A DNA stretch of 50,520 nt. It comes from an uncultured Acetatifactor sp. (GTDB taxonomy: Bacteria > Bacillota > Clostridia > Lachnospirales > Lachnospiraceae). This document shows, piece by piece, positions 42,816 to 50,520 of this stretch. The stretch is taken from positions 1 to 50,520 of the forward strand of contig CANREV010000020.1 of assembly GCA_947629645.1 (NCBI GenBank), written 5' to 3'. How positions within the stretch are numbered: position 1 is the first letter of the stretch; the number at the start of each line of letters is the position of its first letter. The notes under the pieces are model-generated. The model saw nothing but the letters and a program-made list of their open reading frames with translations, was not told where the DNA came from and did not search any database. Position numbers and translations under genes: made by a program.

Positions 42816-44061
42816 TTACGATCCGTGCTCCTAACTCTCTGAAATCCCTGCAGATATTCTCATATCCCCGGTAAATATACGGACATCCGGCCACCATCGT
42901 CTCTCCCTGCGCCATCAGCCCCGCCGTCACCAGCGCCGCTCCGCCTCTTAGTTCCATGGCGAATACTTCCGCGCTCCGCAGCCGCTTCACCCCGTGCACC
43001 ACTACCCTCTGGGCGGTGAGCTGTTCTATCTTTGCCCCCATCCTGTTCAGTTCCCCCGCCACACGGAAACGATTCTCGAAAATGCTTTCCTCTATAACGC
43101 TGTCTCCCTCCGCGGCGGAGAGCACTGCCAACGCCACAGACTGTAAGTCCGTAGGAAAACCGGGATAAGGCCTGGTGATCAAATGTTCCACCGCCTTTGG
43201 ATATCCGGAAGCATTGACATAAATTCCTTCCTCCGTAGCCAGACAGGACGCACCCATCTGGGAAGCCAGGGCTAAAACAGCTTCCATTTCCGCTGCCGGC
43301 GCAGCCTCTAAAAGGATGCAGCCCCCCGCACCCACACAGGCCAGCAGATAAGTCCCCGCCACAATGCGATCCGTTGGCACAATAAATTCAGCGCCCCGAA
43401 GCGGACCGCCGCCATGGATCACCAGCCGCTTAGTCCCCACACCGTCTATCGAAGCCCCGCAGCATTGCAGATATCTGCAGAGCGCAGTGATCTCCGGTTC
43501 CACTGCCGCCCCTTCTATGCAGGTATCATCCCGCGCCATGACGGCGGCCAGAATGATATTTTCCGTAGCGCCCACACTGGGCTTGGGAAGGATAATGTCA
43601 GCCCCCCTTAATTCCTTCGCCACCCCGTGTATCATTCCTTCTTCTTCTAAGAAAACAGCGCCCATTTGTTCCAACGCCCAGAGGTGCAGATCAATGGGAC
43701 GTTCTCCAATGACACAGCCGCCGGGATGTTCCAGCAAAACTTCCCCGCATCTGCCTAAAAGAGCGCCCAAAAGACACAGGGATGATCTCATCCCCTTCAC
43801 CGCTTCGCCTCCCATAGCCTCCCTGCCGACCTTAGAGCTGTCCACCTGAAGGCCATCCTCCCGCCATACCACGATGCAGCCCAGCCTTTGAAGCAGACTG
43901 ATCATGGCATACACGTCCGAAATTCTGGGGCAATTTTTAAGATAGGACCTGTCTACCGTAAGCAGCGTTGCCGCCAGAATAGGCAGCGCCGCATTTTTGG
44001 AACCCTGAATGCGCACTTTCCCCTGAAGGGAGATACCACCCTGAATATGAATAGAGTCCAT
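42808..44061 (-). CDS. murA: UDP-N-acetylglucosamine 1-carboxyvinyltransferase (MurA)
   Basis: This 417-residue enzyme adds enolpyruvate from PEP to UDP-GlcNAc, the first committed step of peptidoglycan synthesis. It begins with GGISLQGKVRIQGSKNAALP and carries the catalytic cysteine in HPGGCVIGERPIDLHL, the residue that fosfomycin attacks, plus GFPTDLQS near residue 300. The cysteine is kept, so the enzyme should be fosfomycin-sensitive in principle. It occupies the place between ftsW and ftsQ where murG is often found; murG is not in the window. The ATG at 44061 has a weak ribosome site. Confidence 0.93.
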   Translation of the reverse strand: MDSIHIQGGISLQGKVRIQGSKNAALPILAATLLTVDRSYLKNCPRISDVYAMISLLQRLGCIVVWREDGLQVDSSKVGREAMGGEAVKGMRSSLCLLGALLGRCGEVLLEHPGGCVIGERPIDLHLWALEQMGAVFLEEEGMIHGVAKELRGADIILPKPSVGATENIILAAVMARDDTCIEGAAVEPEITALCRYLQCCGASIDGVGTKRLVIHGGGPLRGAEFIVPTDRIVAGTYLLACVGAGGCILLEAAPAAEMEAVLALASQMGASCLATEEGIYVNASGYPKAVEHLITRPYPGFPTDLQSVALAVLSAAEGDSVIEESIFENRFRVAGELNRMGAKIEQLTAQRVVVHGVKRLRSAEVFAMELRGGAALVTAGLMAQGETMVAGCPYIYRGYENICRDFRELGARIVSV

Positions 44062-44134
44062 ATAACACCATCCGGTTTCAGATTAAAGACCTATCCTATC
44101 CTATGTGTCATTTTTTACATGCGTACCTTGTACT

Positions 44135-45304
44135 TTACAGTTCCTTGAGCTGGATCCTCTTAGCCACGCTCAGCACCAGCCCGATCTCGATCAGGAGAAA
44201 CATCACCGAAGAGCCTCCGTAACTGATGAAGGGAAGGGAAATACCGGTGTTGGGAATGGTGTTTGTCACCACCGCGATATTCAGGATGGTCTGAATGGCG
44301 ATATGTCCCATGACGCCCACCACCAGCATGGCTCCGAACAGGTCCGGCGCGTTGTTTGCGATAACCATCATCCGCCACAGCAGCATGATGAACATCAGTA
44401 TGACGGCGATTCCTCCAAAGAGCCCCAGTTCCTCACAAATAATGGAAAAGATCATATCATTCTGGGCCTCCGGCACAAAATCAAGCTTCTGCATACTCTG
44501 GCCCAGGCCCTTCCCCCAGATACCGCCGCTGCCGATCGCATACAGCGCCTGAAGCGTCTGCCAGCCTTTCCCCTGGGAATGGCTCTCCGGATCAAGCCAT
44601 GCCAGGATACGTTCGCTCCGGAAACCTCCGCCCTCCGCCGAAGTGGATACGATCACAAAGACCATCACCGCCACCACAGCCACTGCGGAGAGTCCCATGA
44701 ACACGAACTTCTTATAATCAGGACTGGCTACAAACACCATCAGGACGGAAATGCCCATGATAATGATGGCGGAGCTCAGATTGTTTGTGATGATATAAAT
44801 TTCCAGCACAATGGGAAGCGGCATCGCCATCATCAGGAGAAAGCCTTTTAACCCCCGCACGCTTTTTCCCATCTTGCAGACCATGACTGCCAGAAACAGA
44901 ACCATACACAGTTTCGCCACCTCCGCTGGCTGCAGATTTAACCCCACTCCCGGAATCCTGATCCAGCGTCTGGCGCCTCTGGATTCCACTCCTAACGGTG
45001 TCAGGACCAAAGGCACTAAAAGCAGGGAAACCACATAGCCAAGCCCCGCAAAACGCTCCCAGAAATGATAGGGGATATTGGCCACAATAATCATCAGCGC
45101 CAGTCCGATCATACATGCGATTAGCTGTTTTTTGAGGTAATAGGCGGCGTCTTTAAAATCCTGAAACGCCTCGTAGGAACTGGCCGAATAGATCATCACA
45201 AGCCCGAATCCCAGCAAAAACAGTACGATAAACAGCAGACTGTAATCAAAAAAGTATTCCGCCTGCTCTTTTCTTTTCCGCCGAACAGATCTTTGTATTG
45301 CCAT
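44135..45304 (-). CDS. ftsW: FtsW/SpoVE family SEDS glycosyltransferase
   Basis: This 389-residue membrane protein of about ten helices polymerises lipid II into septal glycan with its partner PBP. SEDS landmarks are LGVESRGARRWIRIPG, the loop NLQPAEVAKL, SHSQGKGWQTLQALYAIGSG, DMIFSIICEELG and the C-terminal NTGISLPFISYGGSS. The ATG at 45304 has AGGAG five bases upstream; the frame to 45310 opens with GTG. FtsW and the sporulation version SpoVE cannot be told apart by sequence alone. Its place beside a SpoVD-like PBP leaves both roles open. Confidence 0.92.
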   Translation of the reverse strand: MAIQRSVRRKRKEQAEYFFDYSLLFIVLFLLGFGLVMIYSASSYEAFQDFKDAAYYLKKQLIACMIGLALMIIVANIPYHFWERFAGLGYVVSLLLVPLVLTPLGVESRGARRWIRIPGVGLNLQPAEVAKLCMVLFLAVMVCKMGKSVRGLKGFLLMMAMPLPIVLEIYIITNNLSSAIIIMGISVLMVFVASPDYKKFVFMGLSAVAVVAVMVFVIVSTSAEGGGFRSERILAWLDPESHSQGKGWQTLQALYAIGSGGIWGKGLGQSMQKLDFVPEAQNDMIFSIICEELGLFGGIAVILMFIMLLWRMMVIANNAPDLFGAMLVVGVMGHIAIQTILNIAVVTNTIPNTGISLPFISYGGSSVMFLLIEIGLVLSVAKRIQLKEL

Positions 45305-45334
45305 AGTCACTCCTCACAGGCCTGCGGCCGGTTT

Positions 45335-46699
45335 TCACTCCAGTCCTTTTACATACTCCTTAAAAAGCTGCCCCCGCACTTCATAATTCGGGAACATCCC
45401 CCAGCTTGCGCAGGCCGGCGACAAGAGCACCGCGTCTCCGCTCTGTGCCAGTTTCGTGCACAATTTAAGACATTCCTCATAAGTATCCGCGAAACGGATC
45501 CTGTCAAATCCATGCTTTCTGGCGCATTCCGCGATCTTCTCCCTGGTCTGGCCAATCAGCACCAGATACTTTACTTTTCCGTCAAAACTTTCGATCCACT
45601 CATCGTACTCACTCTGTTTGTCATAACCGCCGCCAATGAGAATCGTGGGCTTCGACATCGCTTTGATGCCCTGGATGGCCGCATCCGGATTGGTGCCTTT
45701 GGAATCGTTATAGTAGTCCACGCCTCCCTTGGTGGCCACAAACTCGATGCGGTGTTCCACCGCGTGAAACTCCCTGACAACGGACAGGATGGTCTCCATC
45801 GGTACGCTCATCCCCTCCGCGATGGCGACAGCCGCCATCACATTCTCCACATTACACATTCCCACCAGATTCATATCGCTGTGAATATCCAGAAGCTCTT
45901 CTTCCCTGCCGGAAACGCTTTTTACGATCTTGTCGCCTTTCAGATAATACCCGTCCTGCAGCTTTCGCGCGGAGGAGAAATATACCGCTTTCGCGGGACA
46001 CCGCTGCCCGAAATCCCTGGTGTAGCTATTTTCATAATTCAAAACGCAGATATCATTCTTCGTCTGGTTTAAGGTTATATTCTCTTTTGCCGCCACATAG
46101 GCCTCCATAGTGTGATGGCGGTTTAAATGGTCCGGCGTGATATTCAGGATCGCCGACACTTTGGGATGAAACCGGCGGATCGTCTCAAGCTGGAAGGAAC
46201 TGATCTCACCCACCGTAACCGTGTCGGACGCTGTTTTCAAACATTCCGATGTGTAAGGGTTTCCGATATTGCCCACCACAAAAGTTTTATCCGCCCCCGC
46301 GTGGGCTTTCATGATCTCGCCCACCAGCGTGGTAGTGGTAGTTTTTCCGTTCGTTCCTGTGACGGCCACAACCGTTCCCTTTTCCTCCAGATACCCCAGC
46401 TCGATCTCTCCGATGATGATTGCTCCGCCTTCCCGCAGGCTGTTGACCAGCGCAAGGTCGGTGGGTACGCCGGGACTTAAGACCACGGTGTCCGTTTCCT
46501 TTATCATCTTTTCGGGAAGCGTTCCAACGATACAGGCGGCATGGCTTCCTTCCGGAAGTTTCGCCCGCAGAGCTTCCCCGGTCAGTTCTTCATTGCTGTC
46601 ATAAAGCGTGACCTGCGCGCCCATATGCTCCAGAAGCTTCACAGATCCCAGTCCGCTGATCCCGGAACCGATAACAAGACATTTCTTTCCCTTTAACAT
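45335..46699 (-). CDS. murD: UDP-N-acetylmuramoyl-L-alanine--D-glutamate ligase (MurD)
   Basis: This 454-residue Mur ligase adds D-glutamate to UDP-MurNAc-L-Ala. It has the N-terminal nucleotide-binding fold (KKCLVIGSGISGLGSVKLLE), the ATP loop VTGTNGKTTTTTLVGEI, the central DHLNRH motif and the C-terminal DSKGTNPDAAIQGI that marks MurD. The frame is open to 46822, but the ATG at 46699 follows GGAGGAAGG and matches the family start. It follows mraY by 35 bases in the dcw transcript. Confidence 0.96.
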   Translation of the reverse strand: MLKGKKCLVIGSGISGLGSVKLLEHMGAQVTLYDSNEELTGEALRAKLPEGSHAACIVGTLPEKMIKETDTVVLSPGVPTDLALVNSLREGGAIIIGEIELGYLEEKGTVVAVTGTNGKTTTTTLVGEIMKAHAGADKTFVVGNIGNPYTSECLKTASDTVTVGEISSFQLETIRRFHPKVSAILNITPDHLNRHHTMEAYVAAKENITLNQTKNDICVLNYENSYTRDFGQRCPAKAVYFSSARKLQDGYYLKGDKIVKSVSGREEELLDIHSDMNLVGMCNVENVMAAVAIAEGMSVPMETILSVVREFHAVEHRIEFVATKGGVDYYNDSKGTNPDAAIQGIKAMSKPTILIGGGYDKQSEYDEWIESFDGKVKYLVLIGQTREKIAECARKHGFDRIRFADTYEECLKLCTKLAQSGDAVLLSPACASWGMFPNYEVRGQLFKEYVKGLE

Positions 46700-46734
46700 A
46701 ACGTTATCCTTCCTCCGATAAACTCTGTTTCTCT

Positions 46735-47694
46735 TCACGCTATCCCAAACAGGCCAACGATGCACATGAGCGCGGTGACAATGGTAAAAAGTGCGGTGAT
46801 CCGCGTTTCCGGCCACCCGCATAACTCAAAATGATGATGGAGCGGCGCCATGCGAAACAGCCTTTTCCCGCCAGTCAGTCTGAAACAGACCACCTGCAGG
46901 ATGACGGAAAGCACCTCTGCCAGATATACAATCCCCACGATCGCTATGTATAACGGCATCTGCAGCATGTAGCCGCAGGCCGCCACAAATCCTCCCAGGG
47001 CTAACGACCCTGTGTCTCCCATAAACACAGCCGCCGGGTGAGAGTTAAACAGCAGGAATCCCAAGAGTGCTCCGGCCACAGCGCAGGTTACAGGTTCTAT
47101 GCCGCTTCTGCTGCCTACCGCCACCACGGTGAAAAACATCGCGGTCATCACCGTCACGCTTCCCGCCAGCCCATCCAGCCCATCGGTGAAATTCGTTCCG
47201 TTGGCCGTTCCCAGAACCACAAAAAAGAGAATAGGCAGATTCCAGATCCCAAAATCCAGATATCTTCCGGACACAAACGGAATCTTCATGGCCAGGCTGA
47301 CATTGGTGAAATGCAGCAGATAATAGGCAAATCCCGCCGTTACCACAAACTGCCCCAAAAGCTTTTGCCACGCCCTAAGCCCCAAGGAACGCCTGCACAC
47401 TACTTTGATATAATCGTCCAGAAAGCCTACCAGTCCGAAACCAATGGTCAGAAACAGAATCGGCGCTGTATCAGGATAATCCTTCATAAAAAGCAGGGTT
47501 GTCACCGTAACGCTGAAAAGAATCAGGATGCCTCCCATGGTAGGCGTACCTGTTTTCCCAAGATGCGCCGCAGGCCCATCCTCCCGCACCGTCTGCCCGC
47601 ATTTTAAGCTTTTCAGAAACGGAATCACAAAAGGGCCGAGGACAGCGCTGATGGCAAAGGAAATCACAACTGCCAAAACACTCACATTCCTCAT
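46735..47694 (-). CDS. mraY: Phospho-N-acetylmuramoyl-pentapeptide-transferase (MraY)
   Basis: This 319-residue membrane enzyme with ten helices transfers phospho-MurNAc-pentapeptide to undecaprenyl phosphate, giving lipid I. The family motifs are present: GTPTMGGILIL, FLDDYIKV with the paired aspartates, the core NGTNFTDGLDGLAG, and PLHHHFELCGWPE in the last loop. The start ATG overlaps the stop of the upstream PBP by four bases (ATGA), so the two are translationally coupled. Confidence 0.97.
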   Translation of the reverse strand: MRNVSVLAVVISFAISAVLGPFVIPFLKSLKCGQTVREDGPAAHLGKTGTPTMGGILILFSVTVTTLLFMKDYPDTAPILFLTIGFGLVGFLDDYIKVVCRRSLGLRAWQKLLGQFVVTAGFAYYLLHFTNVSLAMKIPFVSGRYLDFGIWNLPILFFVVLGTANGTNFTDGLDGLAGSVTVMTAMFFTVVAVGSRSGIEPVTCAVAGALLGFLLFNSHPAAVFMGDTGSLALGGFVAACGYMLQMPLYIAIVGIVYLAEVLSVILQVVCFRLTGGKRLFRMAPLHHHFELCGWPETRITALFTIVTALMCIVGLFGIA

Positions 47695-49427
47695 TGATTA
47701 TACTCCATTATTCCTAAATACGGAAGAATATTTTCAAAAAGCTGACGCACGATAGGCGCCGCCACCTGCCCGCCATAGTAAGTCCCCTTCGGATAATCCA
47801 CAATGGCCAGAGCGATGACCTGAGGATCATCCGCGGGCGCGAAGCCGATAAAAGAGGCGATGTAGCGGCCGCTTCCCCGGGGAATGGTCTGGCTGGTCGC
47901 GGTCTTCCCGCCGATCCTGAAGCCTGCCACCGCCCCGTTTTTACCGGATCCCTCGGCAACTACCATTTCCAGAATTTCCCGCATTGTCTCACTGGTCTTT
48001 TCAGAAACGATTCCCTCCGTCACCGGATATTCAAAAGTCTTCACCACGTTTCCTTCCTCATCAAGCGCCTTTACCCCGAAATGCGGCGTGACACGATTTC
48101 CCCCGTTTATAATAGAAGACACCGTAGTGACAAGCTGTATGGGGGTAATCTGAAAAGACTGTCCGAAGGAGACAGTGGCAAGTTCCACATTACCCATATC
48201 CTCCTTTTTATGCATAATGGTGCCGGCCTCGCCGGGAAGATCAATGCCCGTTTTGGTCTTTAACCCGAATTTTTCAAAATATTCGTAGTAAGAATCCAGC
48301 CCCAGACGAAGTCCCAGCGTGATCAGCGCCGGGTTACAGGAATTCATCATGGCATGCACAAAATCCTGACTGCCGTGCCCCGCCGTCTTGTGACAGCGGA
48401 TCTTCCTGTCGTCCACCACGATAAATCCCGGACAGTTAAAGCTGCTCTGGGGTGTCACCACACCTGCCTCCAGCCCCGCAGCCGCAGTAATGATCTTAAA
48501 GGTAGAACCGGGTTCATAAGTATCGTTGATACATCCGTTCCGCCAGATTCCGTTCAGCAGATTTTGTTTCTCTTGTTCGCTGATGTTTTCCGAAGTCCCC
48601 TCCGGAAGCGCATAGGGATCATTTAAGTTAAATTCCGGCACATCCACCATTGCGATAATTTCTCCGTTTTGAGGATTCATCACGATGATGGAAACGCCTT
48701 CCGCCTCCTTTGCCGCGCAGGCCTGCTGCGCCAATTGCGCCGCGTAAGTCTGAATATTTCTGTCTATGCTGATGCAAAGGTCGTTACCGTTTACGGGCTC
48801 TATCCGGCGCTCTCCCGCTTCCTCCACTTCGATACCTCTGGCATCCGTCATGGTCAGGATCGTTCCGGCCTTTCCCTGAAGATACTCTTCATAGATGACT
48901 TCAAGGCCGATAATCCCCTGATTGTCTCCTCCGGTAAATCCTAAAACTTTGCTGGCAAGATCATTGTAAGGATAATACCGCTTGTAATCTTCATCCACCT
49001 TGACGCCTGCCAGGTCGTACTCCCTGATCCGGTCTCCGATGGATTTATCCACATTGCTTTTGATACGTTCCATGGAAGAATATTTTTCCACACGTTTCCG
49101 GACATATTCTTCCGAAAGGTCCAACTCTCTGCACAAAATCCCGATGACTTCCTCAGGGTCTTTGATCTGATTATGTATGACGGAAACGGTACAGACCGTC
49201 TTATTATCCGCCAGCACTACGCCGTTGCAGTCAAGGATTCTCCCTCTCGCCGCCTTAATGCTCCGCTCTCTTTCATGAAGGTCCGTTGCCAGCTTTGAAT
49301 AGTGGTCCGCCTGCCAGATCATGAGATAAAGCAGTCTGCCGAATAAGAGAAGAAGCAGTGCGGCGCACCCAAAAAAGATGACAAGCACTTTCTTTCTGTG
49401 AAAGATCTTATTGTTATCAGATAACAT
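47691..49427 (-). CDS. SpoVD/FtsI-like class B penicillin-binding protein
   Basis: This 578-residue transpeptidase has a membrane anchor (VLVIFFGCAALLLLLFGRLL), a dimerisation region and a transpeptidase domain from about 220. The active-site serine lies in EPGSTFK, the second motif is NSCNP, and the third is KTATS where most PBPs have KTGT. KTAT also occurs in some Clostridial SpoVD-like proteins as far as I recall. There are no C-terminal PASTA domains. The ATG at 49427 has GAGG six bases upstream, and that site lies in an inverted repeat. It follows a second class B PBP gene directly, so one is probably division-specific and the other sporulation-specific. Confidence 0.88.
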   Translation of the reverse strand: MLSDNNKIFHRKKVLVIFFGCAALLLLLFGRLLYLMIWQADHYSKLATDLHERERSIKAARGRILDCNGVVLADNKTVCTVSVIHNQIKDPEEVIGILCRELDLSEEYVRKRVEKYSSMERIKSNVDKSIGDRIREYDLAGVKVDEDYKRYYPYNDLASKVLGFTGGDNQGIIGLEVIYEEYLQGKAGTILTMTDARGIEVEEAGERRIEPVNGNDLCISIDRNIQTYAAQLAQQACAAKEAEGVSIIVMNPQNGEIIAMVDVPEFNLNDPYALPEGTSENISEQEKQNLLNGIWRNGCINDTYEPGSTFKIITAAAGLEAGVVTPQSSFNCPGFIVVDDRKIRCHKTAGHGSQDFVHAMMNSCNPALITLGLRLGLDSYYEYFEKFGLKTKTGIDLPGEAGTIMHKKEDMGNVELATVSFGQSFQITPIQLVTTVSSIINGGNRVTPHFGVKALDEEGNVVKTFEYPVTEGIVSEKTSETMREILEMVVAEGSGKNGAVAGFRIGGKTATSQTIPRGSGRYIASFIGFAPADDPQVIALAIVDYPKGTYYGGQVAAPIVRQLFENILPYLGIMEYNQ

Positions 49428-49431
49428 GCAA

Positions 49432-49481
49432 AACCTCATAAAAAAGGGATCACTATACTTTATTCCCCCCTCTATGAGGTT
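49432..49481 (-). promoter_or_regulatory. Inverted repeat that can mask the ribosome site of the SpoVD-like gene
   Basis: AACCTCATA and TATGAGGTT (minus strand, 49481-49473 with 49440-49432) form a perfect nine-base stem over the short gap between the two PBP genes. The right arm contains the GAGG ribosome site of the gene starting at 49427. A run of six T lies just before that arm, so a terminator-like alternative fold is also possible. Confidence 0.6.
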
Positions 49482-49491
49482 ATGACTTACG

Positions 49492-50520
49492 TTATTCCGA
49501 AGACGGATTTATGAGGCTGTCATTGATCGGCACATCCGGATCAATCACCTGTCCGCTGCCGCCTTCCACCAAAAATCCTGACTTGGCATCGTATTTGTCT
49601 CCCGTAGCCGGGTCTATCCTGTATCCTGTCGCTTCATCTATAGGAAAGCTCAGCCATGCAGGCAGAGTACCATCAGCGTTCATATATTGACTGTAATCTG
49701 CCTCTTCATCCTCTCCCGCATCTTCCTCGTCCAGTGCATCATCCTCAGGCCTGCGGGTATACTGGGTAGTAATTTCCAGCTGCCTCTGCTGCAGCTCCGC
49801 CGTCTCGTCTTCGCTCAATTCTTCCGTCATAAAGATATTCAGGTACGGCAGCACTTCCGTCAGAATATTGCGCACAATGCCGGTAGCATATTTAGCATCG
49901 CCCTGATGGGAAGCGTTAGGCCTGTCTACTACGACATAGATCGCGATCTGCGGATCGTCCGCGGGAGCGTACCCTATAAAAGAGACTACGTGATCGGTCT
50001 CAGATCTCGCATGCGTATTTTCATCGATCGTCTCCGCTGTCCCTGTCTTTCCTCCGATCATATAGCCTGCGGGTCTTGCGGTTTTTCCCGTTCCCTCGCG
50101 GACCACAGCCTCGCAGTACTGTCTGATCAGCGCGGAAGTGGATTCGGATATCGTCTGTTTCAAAACCCTGGGCTCAATATTTTCCACCGTAGCTCCACTG
50201 GAATTCGTGATTCTGTTCACTACATGAGGTTCATAATAATAACCGCCGTTGATCAAAGAACAGTAACCGGTAATCATCTGTATCATGGTTACATTAAAGT
50301 TCTGTCCGAAAGAATTGGTGGCAAGGTCCGTGGGACCCATCTGGTCCGCCGTGTAGATCAGGCTGTTGGTGCGGGCTTCTCCCGCCAGATCAATATTGGT
50401 CTTGAGCCCGAAGTTAAAGATCTGCTGATACTCTGTAAACAAATCTTTCCCCAGCACCTGCGCTATTTTCATCATGGCTACATTGCAGGAGTTTGCCACG
50501 GCCTTTTCCAGCGTCAGCGT
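49492..50520 (-). CDS. ftsI: FtsI-like class B penicillin-binding protein (3' part, cut by window edge)
   Basis: The last 342 residues of a class B PBP are visible; the start and the active-site SxxK lie beyond 50520. Seen here are the SxN motif in ANSCNVAMM, the KTGT motif in IGGKTGTAETID, and SFIGYAPADDPQIAIYVVVD. After the enzyme domain comes a tail of about 110 residues that is strongly acidic (EDDALDEEDAGEDEEADYSQ) and then Pro/Gly/Asp-rich, with no PASTA repeats. The enzyme should cross-link septal peptidoglycan with FtsW. It is upstream of the SpoVD-like gene in the same direction and heads the visible part of the dcw run. Confidence 0.9.
   Translation of the reverse strand, partial: TLTLEKAVANSCNVAMMKIAQVLGKDLFTEYQQIFNFGLKTNIDLAGEARTNSLIYTADQMGPTDLATNSFGQNFNVTMIQMITGYCSLINGGYYYEPHVVNRITNSSGATVENIEPRVLKQTISESTSALIRQYCEAVVREGTGKTARPAGYMIGGKTGTAETIDENTHARSETDHVVSFIGYAPADDPQIAIYVVVDRPNASHQGDAKYATGIVRNILTEVLPYLNIFMTEELSEDETAELQQRQLEITTQYTRRPEDDALDEEDAGEDEEADYSQYMNADGTLPAWLSFPIDEATGYRIDPATGDKYDAKSGFLVEGGSGQVIDPDVPINDSLINPSSE

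Overview
The window looks like part of the chromosome of a spore-forming, Gram-positive Clostridia, most likely a Lachnospiraceae-type gut bacterium. Three things point there: the sporulation genes (SpoVB, SigG, YmxH, SpoIIGA, SigE, a SpoVD-like PBP), strong AGGAGG-type ribosome binding sites with some TTG/GTG starts, and a division/cell-wall (dcw) cluster that runs directly into spoIIGA-sigE. This placement is inference from gene content; no database search was possible.

Layout. (1) 1-4.1 kb: a nifS-nifU iron-sulfur operon, spoVB, nrdR and ymxH. (2) 4.3-8.9 kb: sigG, a scarred stretch with an Rpn-type nuclease gene, small orphan ORFs and gene fragments, then a MATE efflux gene behind a terminator-bearing leader. 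A fragment of the MATE gene lies after sigG, and a fragment of sigG lies after the MATE gene. (3) 8.9-20.2 kb: three tandem paralogous secreted LysM proteins, each with its own regulatory sites. The second and third are separated by a small inserted ORF. The third is split by a run of ten G that puts its signal-peptide end out of frame with the rest. (4) 20.4-37.5 kb: a Tad/Flp pilus locus (TadZ-, TadA-, TadB- and TadC-like proteins, Flp pilin, TadE/TadG-like proteins, prepilin peptidase). It runs into a phosphosignalling set: WG-repeat protein, FHA protein, PP2C phosphatase, a 54-residue membrane protein and a Ser/Thr kinase with a propeller-like domain. A lone N-terminal domain of prepilin peptidase sits among them on the other strand. 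(5) 37.7-38.9 kb: an XRE regulator, a VanZ-like protein and a conserved small protein. (6) 39.0-50.5 kb, all on the minus strand: FtsI (cut by the window edge), SpoVD-like PBP, MraY, MurD, FtsW, MurA, FtsQ, FtsZ, SpoIIGA, SigE.

How it fits together. The dcw genes make lipid I, polymerise septal peptidoglycan and build the division ring. spoIIGA-sigE follow behind an ftsZ terminator and a promoter with a 21-bp spacer and Spo0A-like boxes, the arrangement expected of a spoIIG promoter. In many spore formers sigG and then ymxH/nrdR follow sigE directly. Here sigG is inverted and about 34 kb away, still beside ymxH-nrdR, so the pilus/LysM block sits exactly where the sporulation synteny is broken.

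The most unusual signals are the G10 tract in the third LysM gene (possible phase variation), the mosaic LysM family, the reciprocal sigG/MATE fragments, and the pilus locus wired to a kinase/phosphatase/FHA module. No tRNA, rRNA, CRISPR array or intact insertion sequence was seen.
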